Positions 25,209 through 33,745 of a DNA stretch of 64,000 nucleotides are shown here, one piece after another. The DNA is from Arthrobacter woluwensis (lineage in GTDB: Bacteria > Actinomycetota > Actinomycetes > Actinomycetales > Micrococcaceae), in contig NZ_FNSN01000003.1 in NCBI RefSeq assembly GCF_900105345.1, positions 1,984,001 to 2,048,000 of the forward strand. The letters run 5' to 3'. Position 1 is the first letter of the stretch, and every line of letters starts with the position of its first letter. The position numbers and the translations under genes were made by a program. The notes under the pieces were generated by a model. That model did no database searches. It saw only the letters and a list, made by a program, of their open reading frames with translations, and was not told where the DNA came from.

Positions 25209-25619
25209 ATGAGCGAAGCACTGGATGAGGGGCCGTTCTATCACGGCACCAAGGCCGATCTGAAGGCCGGCGATCTTCTCACGGCGGGGTTCCGGTCCAA
25301 TTACAAGCCGGAGATCGTGATGAACCACATCTACTTCACCGCGCTGCGGGACGGGGCCGGGCTGGCCGCCGAGCTCGCCGCGGGGGAGGGCGAACCGCGG
25401 GTGTATCTCGTGGAGCCGACCGGCGAGTTCGAAAACGATCCGAACGTCACGGACAAGAAGTTCCCCGGCAACCCCACCCGCTCCTACCGCAGCACGGAAC
25501 CCCTTCGGATCCTCGGCGAAGTGACCGACTGGACACGCCTGACCCCGGAGGCGCTTCAGGGCTGGCGGGACCGGCTCGCGGCCATCCGAGCGGACGAGCG
25601 TGCGGAGATCATCAACTGA
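25209..25619 (+). CDS. arr: rifampin ADP-ribosyltransferase Arr
   Basis: This 136-residue enzyme inactivates rifamycins by attaching ADP-ribose from NAD. The family hallmarks are present: FYHGTKADLKAGD near the N-terminus with the NAD-contacting histidine, NHIYFTA in the middle, and DPNVTDKKFPGNPTRSY toward the C-terminus with the conserved aspartate. Its length equals that of the compact family. Codon use matches its neighbours, and no integron or insertion sequence flanks it, so it is probably an intrinsic chromosomal copy. Resistance in this strain has to be tested. Confidence 0.93.
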   Translation: MSEALDEGPFYHGTKADLKAGDLLTAGFRSNYKPEIVMNHIYFTALRDGAGLAAELAAGEGEPRVYLVEPTGEFENDPNVTDKKFPGNPTRSYRSTEPLRILGEVTDWTRLTPEALQGWRDRLAAIRADERAEIIN

Positions 25620-25734
25620 CCACTCCGGTTGGCCCGGGTGGTGGCCGATGCTGTAGAGTTGACAGCTGGCCGTCATGGCCACCGAATCATCCCTGCTGCT
25701 GGCAAAATCCAGTGGCGCGAACAAAGGCCCCAAG

Positions 25735-25989
25735 ATGAAGTCTGATATCCACCCGAAGTACCAGGCCATCGTTTTCAACGATCTGGCTTCCGGCGTCAAG
25801 TTCCTGACCCGCTCCACCGCGACCTCCTCGAAGACCATCGAGTGGGAAGACGGCAACACCTACCCCGTCATCGACGTGGAAGTCTCCTCTGAGTCGCACC
25901 CGTTCTACACGGGCAAGCAGCGCATCATGGACTCCGCCGGCCGCGTGGAGCGCTTCAACGCTCGCTTCAAGGGCTTCGGCAAGAAGTAA
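25735..25989 (+). CDS. rpmE2: type B 50S ribosomal protein L31
   Basis: This 84-residue L31 paralogue begins [16 protein letters not shown]. It lacks the CxxC zinc-binding pair of type A L31, so it is the zinc-free form. In several bacteria the zinc-free form replaces L31A when zinc is scarce, under Zur control. I saw no convincing Zur site upstream. ATG at 25735 matches the family; an in-frame ATG at 25675 adds residues outside the family. A hairpin terminator follows. Confidence 0.95.
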   Translation: MKSDIHPKYQAIVFNDLASGVKFLTRSTATSSKTIEWEDGNTYPVIDVEVSSESHPFYTGKQRIMDSAGRVERFNARFKGFGKK

Positions 25990-26002
25990 TCTCCTTGCCT
26001 TC

Positions 26003-26039
26003 CCGGAAGGGGTCACAGCTCGGCTGTGGCCCCTTCCGG
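26003..26039 (+). terminator. terminator hairpin after rpmE2
   Basis: Seventeen-base arms (26003-26019 and 26023-26039) with one G-T pair and a 3-base loop lie 14 bases after the stop. Confidence 0.75.
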
Positions 26040-26109
26040 CGTTAACGGGCAGGCGGCGCTGATGGTCACGCTCCGGCAAGCGTCTGCCCTGGGCGATAGG
26101 CTGGAGAAC

Positions 26110-27168
26110 ATGCCGAAGCGTCATGGTGAGTTCAAGGTTCCCGGAGGAAAACTGGTCGTCGCGGACCTGGAGGTGAGCGACGGAAAACTGGCGGACGTCT
26201 CCATCAGCGGTGACTTCTTCCTGGAGCCGGATGAGGCCCTGGACGCCATCAACGCCGCCCTGGAGGGCTCGCCCGCCGACTCTCCCTCCAGCGTCCTGGC
26301 GAGCCGCATCAAAGACGCGCTGCCGGTCAACGCGCAGCTCTTCGGGTTCAGCCCGGAATCTGTCGCCACGGCCGTCCGGCGGGCCTTGGGTCTGGCCAGC
26401 ACGTGGCGGGATCACGAGTGGGAGGTGATCGGCCCCGGCGTCCTGCCCACCGAGGTGAACGTCGCCCTCGATGAGGTGCTCACCCGGGCCGTCGGGGCGG
26501 GAGAACGCCGCCCCGCGCTGCGCTTCTGGGACTGGGAGGAGACCGCCGTCGTCATCGGCAGCTTCCAGTCGTACCGCAATGAGCTGAACCCCGAGGGCGT
26601 CGCCCGTCACCACGTCAACGTGGTGCGCCGCATCAGCGGCGGCGGGGCCATGTTCATGGAGGGTGGCAACTGCATCACGTACTCCCTGTACCTGCCGCAG
26701 AGCCTTGTGGATGGCCAGAGCTTCGAAGCGTCGTACGCCTTCCTGGACGCATGGGTCATCGAGGCCCTCGAGCGGGTGGGCGTGAAGGCCCGGTACGTCC
26801 CCCTCAATGACATCGCCACGGACCAGGGCAAGATCGGCGGCGCCGCCCAGAAGCGGCTCGCCAACGGCGGCATGCTGCATCACGTGACCATGAGCTACGA
26901 CATCGACGCGGACAAGATGGTGGAGGTCCTGCGGATCGGGCAGGAGAAGCTCTCGGACAAGGGCACGCGGAGCGCGAAGAAGCGTGTGGATCCGCTCAAG
27001 CGCCAGGCCGGCCTGGACCGGCTGGCCATCATCGACGTGATGATGGAGGTCTTCGCCGAACGGTATGGCGCCGTCCGGGCCGAGCTCAGCGACGCCGAGC
27101 TGACCGCCGCGCGCGAGCTCGCCGCGAGCAAGTTCTCCACGCCCGAGTGGCTGCACCGCGTGCCATGA
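26110..27168 (+). CDS. lplA: lipoate-protein ligase A family protein
   Basis: This 352-residue ligase activates lipoate or octanoate with ATP and attaches it to lysines of dehydrogenase and glycine-cleavage proteins. The catalytic BPL/LplA domain occupies about residues 95-330, with RRISGGGAMFMEGGN (residues about 173-187) and the lysine-containing KIGGAAQKR. The small accessory domain, normally C-terminal, is fused at the N-terminus (about residues 1-85, KVPGGKLVVADLEV), an arrangement seen in actinobacteria. The start is ATG at 26110. Its stop overlaps the next start (ATGA). Confidence 0.9.
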   Translation: MPKRHGEFKVPGGKLVVADLEVSDGKLADVSISGDFFLEPDEALDAINAALEGSPADSPSSVLASRIKDALPVNAQLFGFSPESVATAVRRALGLASTWRDHEWEVIGPGVLPTEVNVALDEVLTRAVGAGERRPALRFWDWEETAVVIGSFQSYRNELNPEGVARHHVNVVRRISGGGAMFMEGGNCITYSLYLPQSLVDGQSFEASYAFLDAWVIEALERVGVKARYVPLNDIATDQGKIGGAAQKRLANGGMLHHVTMSYDIDADKMVEVLRIGQEKLSDKGTRSAKKRVDPLKRQAGLDRLAIIDVMMEVFAERYGAVRAELSDAELTAARELAASKFSTPEWLHRVP

Positions 27169-27869
27169 GAGGCACCATCGTGACGCTCGGCGGTGGCGGG
27201 TTCTCCATGTCCGAGGACGGCGCCTCGCTGATCGATGATCAGATCCTCACCCTGAGCGGCTCGTCCCGGCCGAAAGTCTGCTTCGTGCCGACCGCGAGCG
27301 GCGACGACGGCGGCTACATCCGGCGCTTCGAGCACGCCTTCTGCGGGCGCGCGACGACGTCCGTGCTGTCGCTCTTCTGCCGGGACCCGTGGGGTTACAC
27401 CGACCCGGCCATGATCCTCGACCAGGACGTGGTCTATGTGGGCGGTGGTTCCACCGTGAACCTGCTGGAACTGTGGAGACGGCACGGTGTCGCGGAGCTC
27501 ATGGCACAGGCCGCGGCGCAGGGCACGGTGCTGGCCGGCATCAGTGCCGGGATGAACTGCTGGTACGAGGCGTCCTCGACGGATTCCTTCGGCCCCCTGG
27601 CGCCCCTGAACGATGGGCTCGGCCTGCTGCGGGGGAGCGCCTGCCCGCACTATCGTGGCGAGCCGGGACGTCGTGAGCGGTACCTGGGCTGGGTCGCCGA
27701 CGGATCCCTGCCGGCGGGTTACGCGGTGGACGACTACGCCGCGCTGCTCTTCCGGGACGGGGAACTGAGTGGTGGCTTCGCAGAGCGCCCGGGCAGTCAG
27801 GCCTTCCGCGTCGAGCTCGATGCCGGGTCCGCCGTCGAACGCGAGATCCCGCTGCAGCTGCTCAGCTGA
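27165..27869 (+). CDS. peptidase E (S51 family) homologue
   Basis: This 234-residue serine peptidase has the S51 nucleophile elbow GISAGMNCW at about residue 122 and the glycine-rich YVGGGSTVNLLELW region before it. Peptidase E cleaves Asp-X dipeptides in enterics; the same fold includes cyanophycinase. The ATG overlaps the lplA stop, so it is coupled to it. This may be only a convenience of gene order, since no functional link is known. Confidence 0.85.
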   Translation: MRGTIVTLGGGGFSMSEDGASLIDDQILTLSGSSRPKVCFVPTASGDDGGYIRRFEHAFCGRATTSVLSLFCRDPWGYTDPAMILDQDVVYVGGGSTVNLLELWRRHGVAELMAQAAAQGTVLAGISAGMNCWYEASSTDSFGPLAPLNDGLGLLRGSACPHYRGEPGRRERYLGWVADGSLPAGYAVDDYAALLFRDGELSGGFAERPGSQAFRVELDAGSAVEREIPLQLLS

Positions 27870-27878
27870 GCGGTGAAG

Positions 27879-27923
27879 CGCAAGGAGGGGCCCGGCGGAT
27901 GATCCGCCGGGCCCCTCCTTGCG
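27879..27923. terminator. bidirectional terminator hairpin
   Basis: Perfect 21-base arms (27879-27899 and 27903-27923) with a 3-base loop separate peptidase E from the convergent pepN. It is one of the longest perfect stems in the window. Confidence 0.8.
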
Positions 27924-27940
27924 TTCTCAACCGGAGCCGG

Positions 27941-30553
27941 TCAGACCTGCGATCCCGCCGCCTGCGCCTTCAGGGCGCGGACCAGCTTGTCCCGCTCCTC
28001 GAGGATGAGGCGGCGGAGTGCGCGCGGTGCGTCCTCGTGAGCGGCGAGCCACTGGTCGCACTGCACGACCACGGGGTGCTCGGCCGGTGCCTGACCGGGG
28101 GCGAGATCCTGGGCATCCGGGAAGAACCCGAGGACCAGGCGGCTCGCCATCCCGATGCTCATCGAACTCCACACGCTCGTCAGACGTTCGAAATACGGCT
28201 CCACATAGGGCGCCAGCAGCCTGCTGGAACCCGTCATGAAACCGGCGATCGTCGCACTGAAGTTGCGGTTGGAGAGCTCGGTGTCCGGGCCGCACGCGGC
28301 CCAGGCTTCGGCCTTGGCCTCGGCGGTGGGCCGGGCTGCGACGGCCAGGGCGTGGCCGGCGCGGGCGTCCGCGTTGTCCTCGCGGGCCAGTTCCGCGTCG
28401 AGGGCGGGCCGGTCCAGTCGCCCATGAGCGGCCAGGGCCTGCAGCGCGGCCCAGCGGAGCTTGGTGTCCAGGACCAACCCGTCCACCTGGCGGCCACCGC
28501 CCAGCAGGCCGGTGATCAAGTGAAGGGCCTCGCCGCTGTGCAGGCTGAGAGCCATGACGCACCGCGCCCACGCGAGTTGGGCATCCGAGCCGGGTTCGGC
28601 GTCCTGGAGGCGCGCGACGGCGGTCCGCGTCAGTTCGTCCCGCAGCGAGTCGCGGCCGTCGGCCGGCACGTAGTGGTTGACCGCGAAGACGGCGTTGCTC
28701 AGCACCGACTGGAGGACGCCGATGGTGCCCTCCGTGTGAGCGAAGCGCATCGCCATGCGGAGGTACTCCTCGGCCGGGCGCTGGCCGTCCCGGGTGGCGC
28801 TCCACACGGCGTTCCAGGCCAGGGCCCGCGCCATGGGATCGTCCAGGAGGTCCAGCTGCCCGGTGACGGTCTCGTAGGAGACGTCGTCCAGGCGGATCTT
28901 GGCGTAGCTCAGGTCGTCGTCGTTCAGCAGGGCCAGCGCGGGACGGGGGCGGCCGGTCAGGGCCTCGACCTCGGTTTCGGCGCCGTCGACGTCCAGGTCC
29001 AGCACCTCGGTGCGGACCAGGCGTCCCTGTGCATCCGGCTCGTACAGGCCGAGACGCAGACGGTGCGGGCGCAGGGCGGTGGCTCCGGTGACCGGGTCCA
29101 CCGCGTCCTGGACGATGCCCGCGGCGGTGATGACGCCGTCGTCGTCCTGGATCTCCAGACGCAGTGTCGAGATGCCGGAGGTCTCCAGCCAGGCCTCAGA
29201 CCAGGACGCGAGTTCCTTGCCGGAGGCGGCGTCCAGTTCGTGGAGCAGATCGGCCAGAGTGGTGTTGCCGAACTCGTGACGCTTGAAGTAGCTGCGGGCG
29301 CCCTCGACGAAGGCGTCGAAGCCCACATACGCCACCAGTTGCTTGAGCACCGCGGCGCCCTTGGCGTAGGTGATGCCGTCGAAGTTCTGCTTGGCGGCTT
29401 CCAGATCGGGGATGTCCGCGACCACGGGGTGGGTCGTGGGCAGCTGGTCCTGGACATAGGCCCAGGCCTTGCGCTGGTTGGCGAAGTTCACCCACGAGGT
29501 CGTGAAGTCACTGGCGCGGTCGACGCCGAGGGTGCCCATGAAGTCCGCGAAGGACTCTTTGAGCCACAGATCATCCCACCACTGCATGGTGACTAGGTCG
29601 CCGAACCACATGTGCGCCATCTCGTGCAGGAGGGTGTTCGCGCGCTGCTCGTACTGGGCCTGCGTGGCCTTCGACGCGAAGACGTATTCCTCGGTGAAGG
29701 TAACAAGACCAGGGTTCTCCATGGCGCCGAGGTTGTATTCGGGCACGAAGGCCTGATCGTACTTGCCCCACGGGTAGGGATAGTCGAAGAGTTCAGAGAA
29801 GAAGTCCAGACCGCGCTTGGTCTGGGCGAAGAGAGTGTCCGTGTCGAAGGACTCCGCCAGCGAAGCGCGGCAGAAGAGCGCCAGCGGCACCACGAGCGGT
29901 TCGCCATCGGCATCTGTGCCGGTCCAGCTGTCCTCGGCCTTGAAGTACGGCCCCGCGAGCACGGCGGTGATGTAGGTGCTCAGGGGGAGCGTCTCGGCGA
30001 AGTCCCAGCGTGCGGCCCGTGCATCACTGGCCAGAGGAGTGCGGGCCGTCTCGGCGCCGTTCGATGCGACGTGCCAGTGCGCCGGTGCCGTGACGTGGAA
30101 GGTGTAACGGGCCTTCAGATCGGGCTGTTCGAAGTTCGCGAACACGCGCCGGGCATCCGCCGGCTCGTACTGCGTGTAGAGGTAGGTCTTGCCGTCCGCG
30201 GGATCCACGTAACGGTGCAGGCCCTCGCCGGAGCGGCTGTACAGGGCTCGGGCCAGGACGGTCACCTGATTGAGCTCCCGGAGGCCGTCCAGACGGATCC
30301 GGCTGCCTTCGACCACCTCGTCCACGGGCAGCTTCTTGCCGTTCAGGAACACCGCCTGCACGCTGTCCCCGATGAAGTCCAGGAAGGTGGAGCCGCCGGG
30401 GCTCGCCTCGAAGGTGATGACGCTCTCGCTGGGGAACCAGGCGACAGCCGGGTCCTCGGCGTCGCGGACGTCCAGGGTCACGTCATAGCTGAGGGTCTTC
30501 ACCGCGGCGGAGCGGTCCTGCGCCTCGAGGCGTTTCAGATTCTGGTTTTGCAC
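27941..30553 (-). CDS. pepN: aminopeptidase N
   Basis: This 870-residue M1 metallopeptidase removes N-terminal residues from peptides in the cytosol. The substrate-binding GAMEN motif is at residues 276-280 and the zinc motif HEMAH at 310-314, with the third zinc ligand Glu333 in LKESFADF. The C-terminal ERAP1-like helical domain fills residues about 540-870. The start is ATG at 30553 with no leader peptide. It stands alone in its transcription unit. Confidence 0.96.
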   Translation of the reverse strand: MQNQNLKRLEAQDRSAAVKTLSYDVTLDVRDAEDPAVAWFPSESVITFEASPGGSTFLDFIGDSVQAVFLNGKKLPVDEVVEGSRIRLDGLRELNQVTVLARALYSRSGEGLHRYVDPADGKTYLYTQYEPADARRVFANFEQPDLKARYTFHVTAPAHWHVASNGAETARTPLASDARAARWDFAETLPLSTYITAVLAGPYFKAEDSWTGTDADGEPLVVPLALFCRASLAESFDTDTLFAQTKRGLDFFSELFDYPYPWGKYDQAFVPEYNLGAMENPGLVTFTEEYVFASKATQAQYEQRANTLLHEMAHMWFGDLVTMQWWDDLWLKESFADFMGTLGVDRASDFTTSWVNFANQRKAWAYVQDQLPTTHPVVADIPDLEAAKQNFDGITYAKGAAVLKQLVAYVGFDAFVEGARSYFKRHEFGNTTLADLLHELDAASGKELASWSEAWLETSGISTLRLEIQDDDGVITAAGIVQDAVDPVTGATALRPHRLRLGLYEPDAQGRLVRTEVLDLDVDGAETEVEALTGRPRPALALLNDDDLSYAKIRLDDVSYETVTGQLDLLDDPMARALAWNAVWSATRDGQRPAEEYLRMAMRFAHTEGTIGVLQSVLSNAVFAVNHYVPADGRDSLRDELTRTAVARLQDAEPGSDAQLAWARCVMALSLHSGEALHLITGLLGGGRQVDGLVLDTKLRWAALQALAAHGRLDRPALDAELAREDNADARAGHALAVAARPTAEAKAEAWAACGPDTELSNRNFSATIAGFMTGSSRLLAPYVEPYFERLTSVWSSMSIGMASRLVLGFFPDAQDLAPGQAPAEHPVVVQCDQWLAAHEDAPRALRRLILEERDKLVRALKAQAAGSQV

Positions 30554-30581
30554 CCGAACATTTAACCATGCACGGCGGTCA

Positions 30582-30611
30582 CGGCCGGTTAAGTGGCGCC
30601 TTCACCGGCCG
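30582..30611 (-). terminator. hairpin between the zinc-ribbon SDR gene and pepN
   Basis: Eight-base arms (CGGCCGGT / ACCGGCCG) with a 14-base loop lie just past the stop of the SDR gene. Confidence 0.4.
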
Positions 30612-30640
30612 GCCGCCGTCGCTTCATCGCGGTGAGCAGG

Positions 30641-32092
30641 TCACCACGGGGACGGCTTGTAGTCCTTCAGGAAGACGCCGTACTGGTCTTCGCCGGCCTC
30701 GCCCATCACGATCGGATCGTAGACCCGGGCCGCGCCATCCACCAGATCCAGAGGTGCGTGGAACCCCTCGTCCATGAGTCGGACCTTGGTGTAGTGCGGG
30801 CGCTCGTCCGTGATCCAGCCGGTGTCCACCGCGGTCATGAGGATCTGATCGCTCTCGAACATCTCGCCCGCGCTCGTCCGGGTCATCATGTTCAGGGACG
30901 CCTTCGCCATATTGGTGTGCGGATGGCCCGGGCCCTTGTACGCGCGGGAGAACTGGCCCTCCATGGCGCTCACGTTCACCACGTACTTGCGCCGGGCGGT
31001 GGAGCGGCGCATGGCGTCCCGCAGGCGGCTGACCAGCAGGAACGGAGCGGTCACGTTGCAGAGCTGGACTTCCAGCATCTCCAGCGGGTCCACCTGGTCC
31101 ACCACCTGCGTCCACGAGTTGATGGTGGCGAGGTCGGGGACCAGTCCGCCGGCGTCGATGGCGGTGCCGGCCGCGATGCGGTCAAGCGACGCCGAACCCG
31201 TCGACAGCGCGAGTGACGTGATCGCATCGCCCGCCAGCACGGGGTGCTCCAGGACGCTCGAGGCCAGGGCCAGGGGGTGCTTGTCATGAGCGTGCCCGAA
31301 GGTCACCAGTTCCGGACCGCCGTTGCCCTCCTGCAGGGCGGCGGGCAGGGGCTCGTCCTCGGCCTCGACGAGCGGCTGATAGGCGTTGCCGGAGCGGCGG
31401 ACGGTCTGGGCCGCGTTGTTGATGATGATGTCGAGCGGTCCGGCGGCGGCTACGGAGTCGGTGAGGGCCATGACCTGGGAGGGATCACGCAGGTCGATGC
31501 CCACGATCCGCAGGCGGTGCAGCCACTCGGCGCTGTCCTCCATGGCGGCGAAGCGGCGCGCCGCGTCCTTTGGGAAACGGGTGGTGATCGTCGTGTGGGC
31601 GCCGTCGCGCAGCAGCCGCAGTGCGATGTACATGCCGATCTTGGCGCGGCCGCCCGTCAGCAGTGCCCGGCGTCCCGTGAGATCGGTGCGTGCGTCCCGC
31701 TTGGCGTGGCTCATGGCGGCGCAGTCCGGGCACAGCTGGTGGTAGAACGCATCCACCTGGGTGTAATGCTGCTTGCAGATGTAGCAGGGGCGGGACCGGA
31801 TGAGGTGGCCCGCGATCTCACCCGTCGCCGAGCTCTTGAGCTTGTTGCCGCGCGTCTCGTCGTCGATCCGGTCCGGGGCGGCGGTGGCGGTGAGCGCCAT
31901 GACGGAACGGTCCGCCTCGGCGATCGCGTCGCGCTTCTCATTGCGCCGGTGCCTCTTCACGGCCTTGAACATCTTGCCGGTGGCCCGGCGGACGGCGATG
32001 TAGTCCGGATCCTCTTCGTCATAGACGTGGATCGTGTTGAGGACTTTGAGGCAGGCTTCGATCTCATCCGGCGTGAGTTCGGGGGTGGTCAT
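30641..32092 (-). CDS. zinc-ribbon/short-chain dehydrogenase fusion protein
   Basis: This 483-residue protein has a charged N-terminal helical region (about 1-95), a four-cysteine zinc-ribbon-like knuckle (Cys103, Cys106, Cys121, Cys124) and a long SDR domain (about 138-470). The cofactor motif is TGGRAKIG at 146-153 and NNAAQ begins at 225. Ser375 fits the catalytic serine. The Y-x3-K motif is altered: Lys397 is in T-N-M-A-K, with Thr393 where tyrosine is expected. It therefore binds a nucleotide but may not be a standard dehydrogenase. Its function is unknown. Confidence 0.85.
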   Translation of the reverse strand: MTTPELTPDEIEACLKVLNTIHVYDEEDPDYIAVRRATGKMFKAVKRHRRNEKRDAIAEADRSVMALTATAAPDRIDDETRGNKLKSSATGEIAGHLIRSRPCYICKQHYTQVDAFYHQLCPDCAAMSHAKRDARTDLTGRRALLTGGRAKIGMYIALRLLRDGAHTTITTRFPKDAARRFAAMEDSAEWLHRLRIVGIDLRDPSQVMALTDSVAAAGPLDIIINNAAQTVRRSGNAYQPLVEAEDEPLPAALQEGNGGPELVTFGHAHDKHPLALASSVLEHPVLAGDAITSLALSTGSASLDRIAAGTAIDAGGLVPDLATINSWTQVVDQVDPLEMLEVQLCNVTAPFLLVSRLRDAMRRSTARRKYVVNVSAMEGQFSRAYKGPGHPHTNMAKASLNMMTRTSAGEMFESDQILMTAVDTGWITDERPHYTKVRLMDEGFHAPLDLVDGAARVYDPIVMGEAGEDQYGVFLKDYKPSPW

Positions 32093-32134
32093 TTCCCCTA
32101 TTTTAGTGGGCCGGGCCCACTGCTCGGAACGCGA

Positions 32135-32165
32135 GCGACGGCGGCCCGGGCCGGACCGCCGTCGC
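32135..32165 (-). terminator. terminator hairpin after glgC
   Basis: Ten-base perfect arms (32135-32144 and 32156-32165) with an 11-base loop lie just downstream of the minus-strand glgC stop. Confidence 0.55.
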
Positions 32166-32190
32166 GCGCGGTGAATCTGTGCGCCGGGCG

Positions 32191-33642
32191 CTACGAACCC
32201 TTCGCGTTCAATGTCACCTCTGCGGCGGCGTCCTCGGTGGAGTCCGCGTCCTCATCAGACGTCGTCTCTGTTGTCTCAGTCTGGACCAGGGAGACCTTGT
32301 CGATGGCCGCTTTGAGCTCGTCGTACTCCTCGACGGCGGCCTTCACGCTCTCCGGGACCGTGCCCCGCAGGCTGCGGGACAGGGCGAGCTCGTCCTCGTC
32401 CGGTTCCGGGACCGGCTGTCCCTTCGACAGCACCGTGATCCCGGACTCGGTGACCTTGAAGCCGCGGGCCTCGTCCAGTTCCCGGTCGACGCCGATCGTG
32501 GCGCCCTTCGGGATCCGGACGTTCTTGTCCAGGATGGCGCGGCGCACGATCGCCCCTTCACCCACGTACACGTTGTCCATCAGCACGGAGTCCAGGACGC
32601 GGGCGCCGGCCTCGATGTAGGCGTCGTTGGACAGGACGGATCCCTCGACGATGCCGCCGGAGACCACCACGCCGTTCGCGACGATGGAGTCCAGTGCGGT
32701 GCCGACCGTGTTGTTGCGGCCCTTCACGAACTTGGCCGGCGGGGAGATGGTCTGCCGGGTGAAGATCGGCCAGTCGCGGTTGTAGAGGTTGAACACCGGC
32801 ACGGGGGAGATGAGGTCCATGTGGGCGTCGTAGAACGAGTCGATGGTGCCCACGTCGCGCCAGTAGGTACGGTCGCGTTCGGTGGCGCCGGGGATCGAAT
32901 TGGTGGTGAAGTCGTAGACGCCGGCCTCACCGCGGGAGACGAAGTACGGGATGATGTCCCCGCCCATGTCGTGCTTCGTGTCGGTGCGCTCGGCGTCGAG
33001 CGTCAGGGCCTCCACCAGGGCGTCCGCGTCGAAGACGTAGTTCCCCATGGACGCGAGGAACTGATCCGGAGCGGCGGCCAGGCCGGGGGTGCTCGCGGGC
33101 TTCTCCACGAAGGCGGAGATCTTGGAGGCGTCCTCCTGATCGACCTCGATCACGCCGAACTGGTTGGCCATCTCGAGCGGCTGGCGGACGGCGGCGACGG
33201 TCGCCTTCGCGCCGCTGGCCACGTGCTGCGCCACCATCTGCTGGAAGTCCATGCGGTACACGTGGTCCGCGCCGACGACGACCACGATGTCCGGCTGCGC
33301 GTCGTGGATCAGGTTCAGGGACTGGTAGATCGCGTTGGCGCTGCCGAGGAACCAGCTCTTGCCGATGCGCTGCTGCGCCGGAACCGAGGCCACATAATTC
33401 TGCAACTGGGTGGACAGACGCCACGTCTCGGAAATATGCCGGTCAAGGCTGTGCGACTTGTACTGCGTCAGCACCACGATCTTGAAATAACCGGAGTTCA
33501 CCAGGTTTGACAAAGCAAAGTCAATCAGCCGGTAGCTGCCCGCGAACGGCACCGCCGGTTTAGCCCGGTCAGCCGTCAGCGGCATGAGCCGATTGCCCTC
33601 TCCGCCGGCCAGGACTATTGCAAGGACTTTTTTCAGTGCCAT
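32191..33642 (-). CDS. glgC: glucose-1-phosphate adenylyltransferase
   Basis: This enzyme makes ADP-glucose for glycogen from glucose-1-phosphate and ATP, the committed step. The N-terminal nucleotidyl-transferase motif is [13 protein letters not shown] at about residues 11-23, and a left-handed beta-helix domain follows from about residue 300. At 483 residues it is longer than the usual 405-430. The extra part is an acidic C-terminal tail (about residues 410-483) of unknown use. The start is ATG at 33642, divergent from glgA. Confidence 0.95.
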   Translation of the reverse strand: MALKKVLAIVLAGGEGNRLMPLTADRAKPAVPFAGSYRLIDFALSNLVNSGYFKIVVLTQYKSHSLDRHISETWRLSTQLQNYVASVPAQQRIGKSWFLGSANAIYQSLNLIHDAQPDIVVVVGADHVYRMDFQQMVAQHVASGAKATVAAVRQPLEMANQFGVIEVDQEDASKISAFVEKPASTPGLAAAPDQFLASMGNYVFDADALVEALTLDAERTDTKHDMGGDIIPYFVSRGEAGVYDFTTNSIPGATERDRTYWRDVGTIDSFYDAHMDLISPVPVFNLYNRDWPIFTRQTISPPAKFVKGRNNTVGTALDSIVANGVVVSGGIVEGSVLSNDAYIEAGARVLDSVLMDNVYVGEGAIVRRAILDKNVRIPKGATIGVDRELDEARGFKVTESGITVLSKGQPVPEPDEDELALSRSLRGTVPESVKAAVEEYDELKAAIDKVSLVQTETTETTSDEDADSTEDAAAEVTLNAKGS

Positions 33643-33732
33643 ATGGGTACTCCTGCGTACGTTCCGAGTGTGACGGCCGTCATGTAGACCACCGAACAGC
33701 TTTCACACTAGATCAGTTGGGCACTTGGGACT

Positions 33733-33745
33733 ACGTTGTAAACGT
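33733..33745 (+). promoter_or_regulatory. start-overlapping inverted repeat and possible leaderless promoter of glgA
   Basis: ACGTT-GTA-AACGT overlaps the GTG start of glgA. TACGTT at 33732-33737 is a TAnnnT -10 that would place transcription start at or beside the GTG, so the mRNA could be leaderless. No Shine-Dalgarno sequence is visible. Confidence 0.35.

Noticed and set aside
25209-25619. arr as a recently acquired cassette
   Set aside because: No integron, insertion sequence or composition shift was seen around it.
25768-25782. ATCGTT-TTC-AACGAT inverted repeat near rpmE2, at first taken as a Zur-like site
   Set aside because: It lies within the L31 coding region at conserved codons (IVFND), so it is explained by protein sequence.
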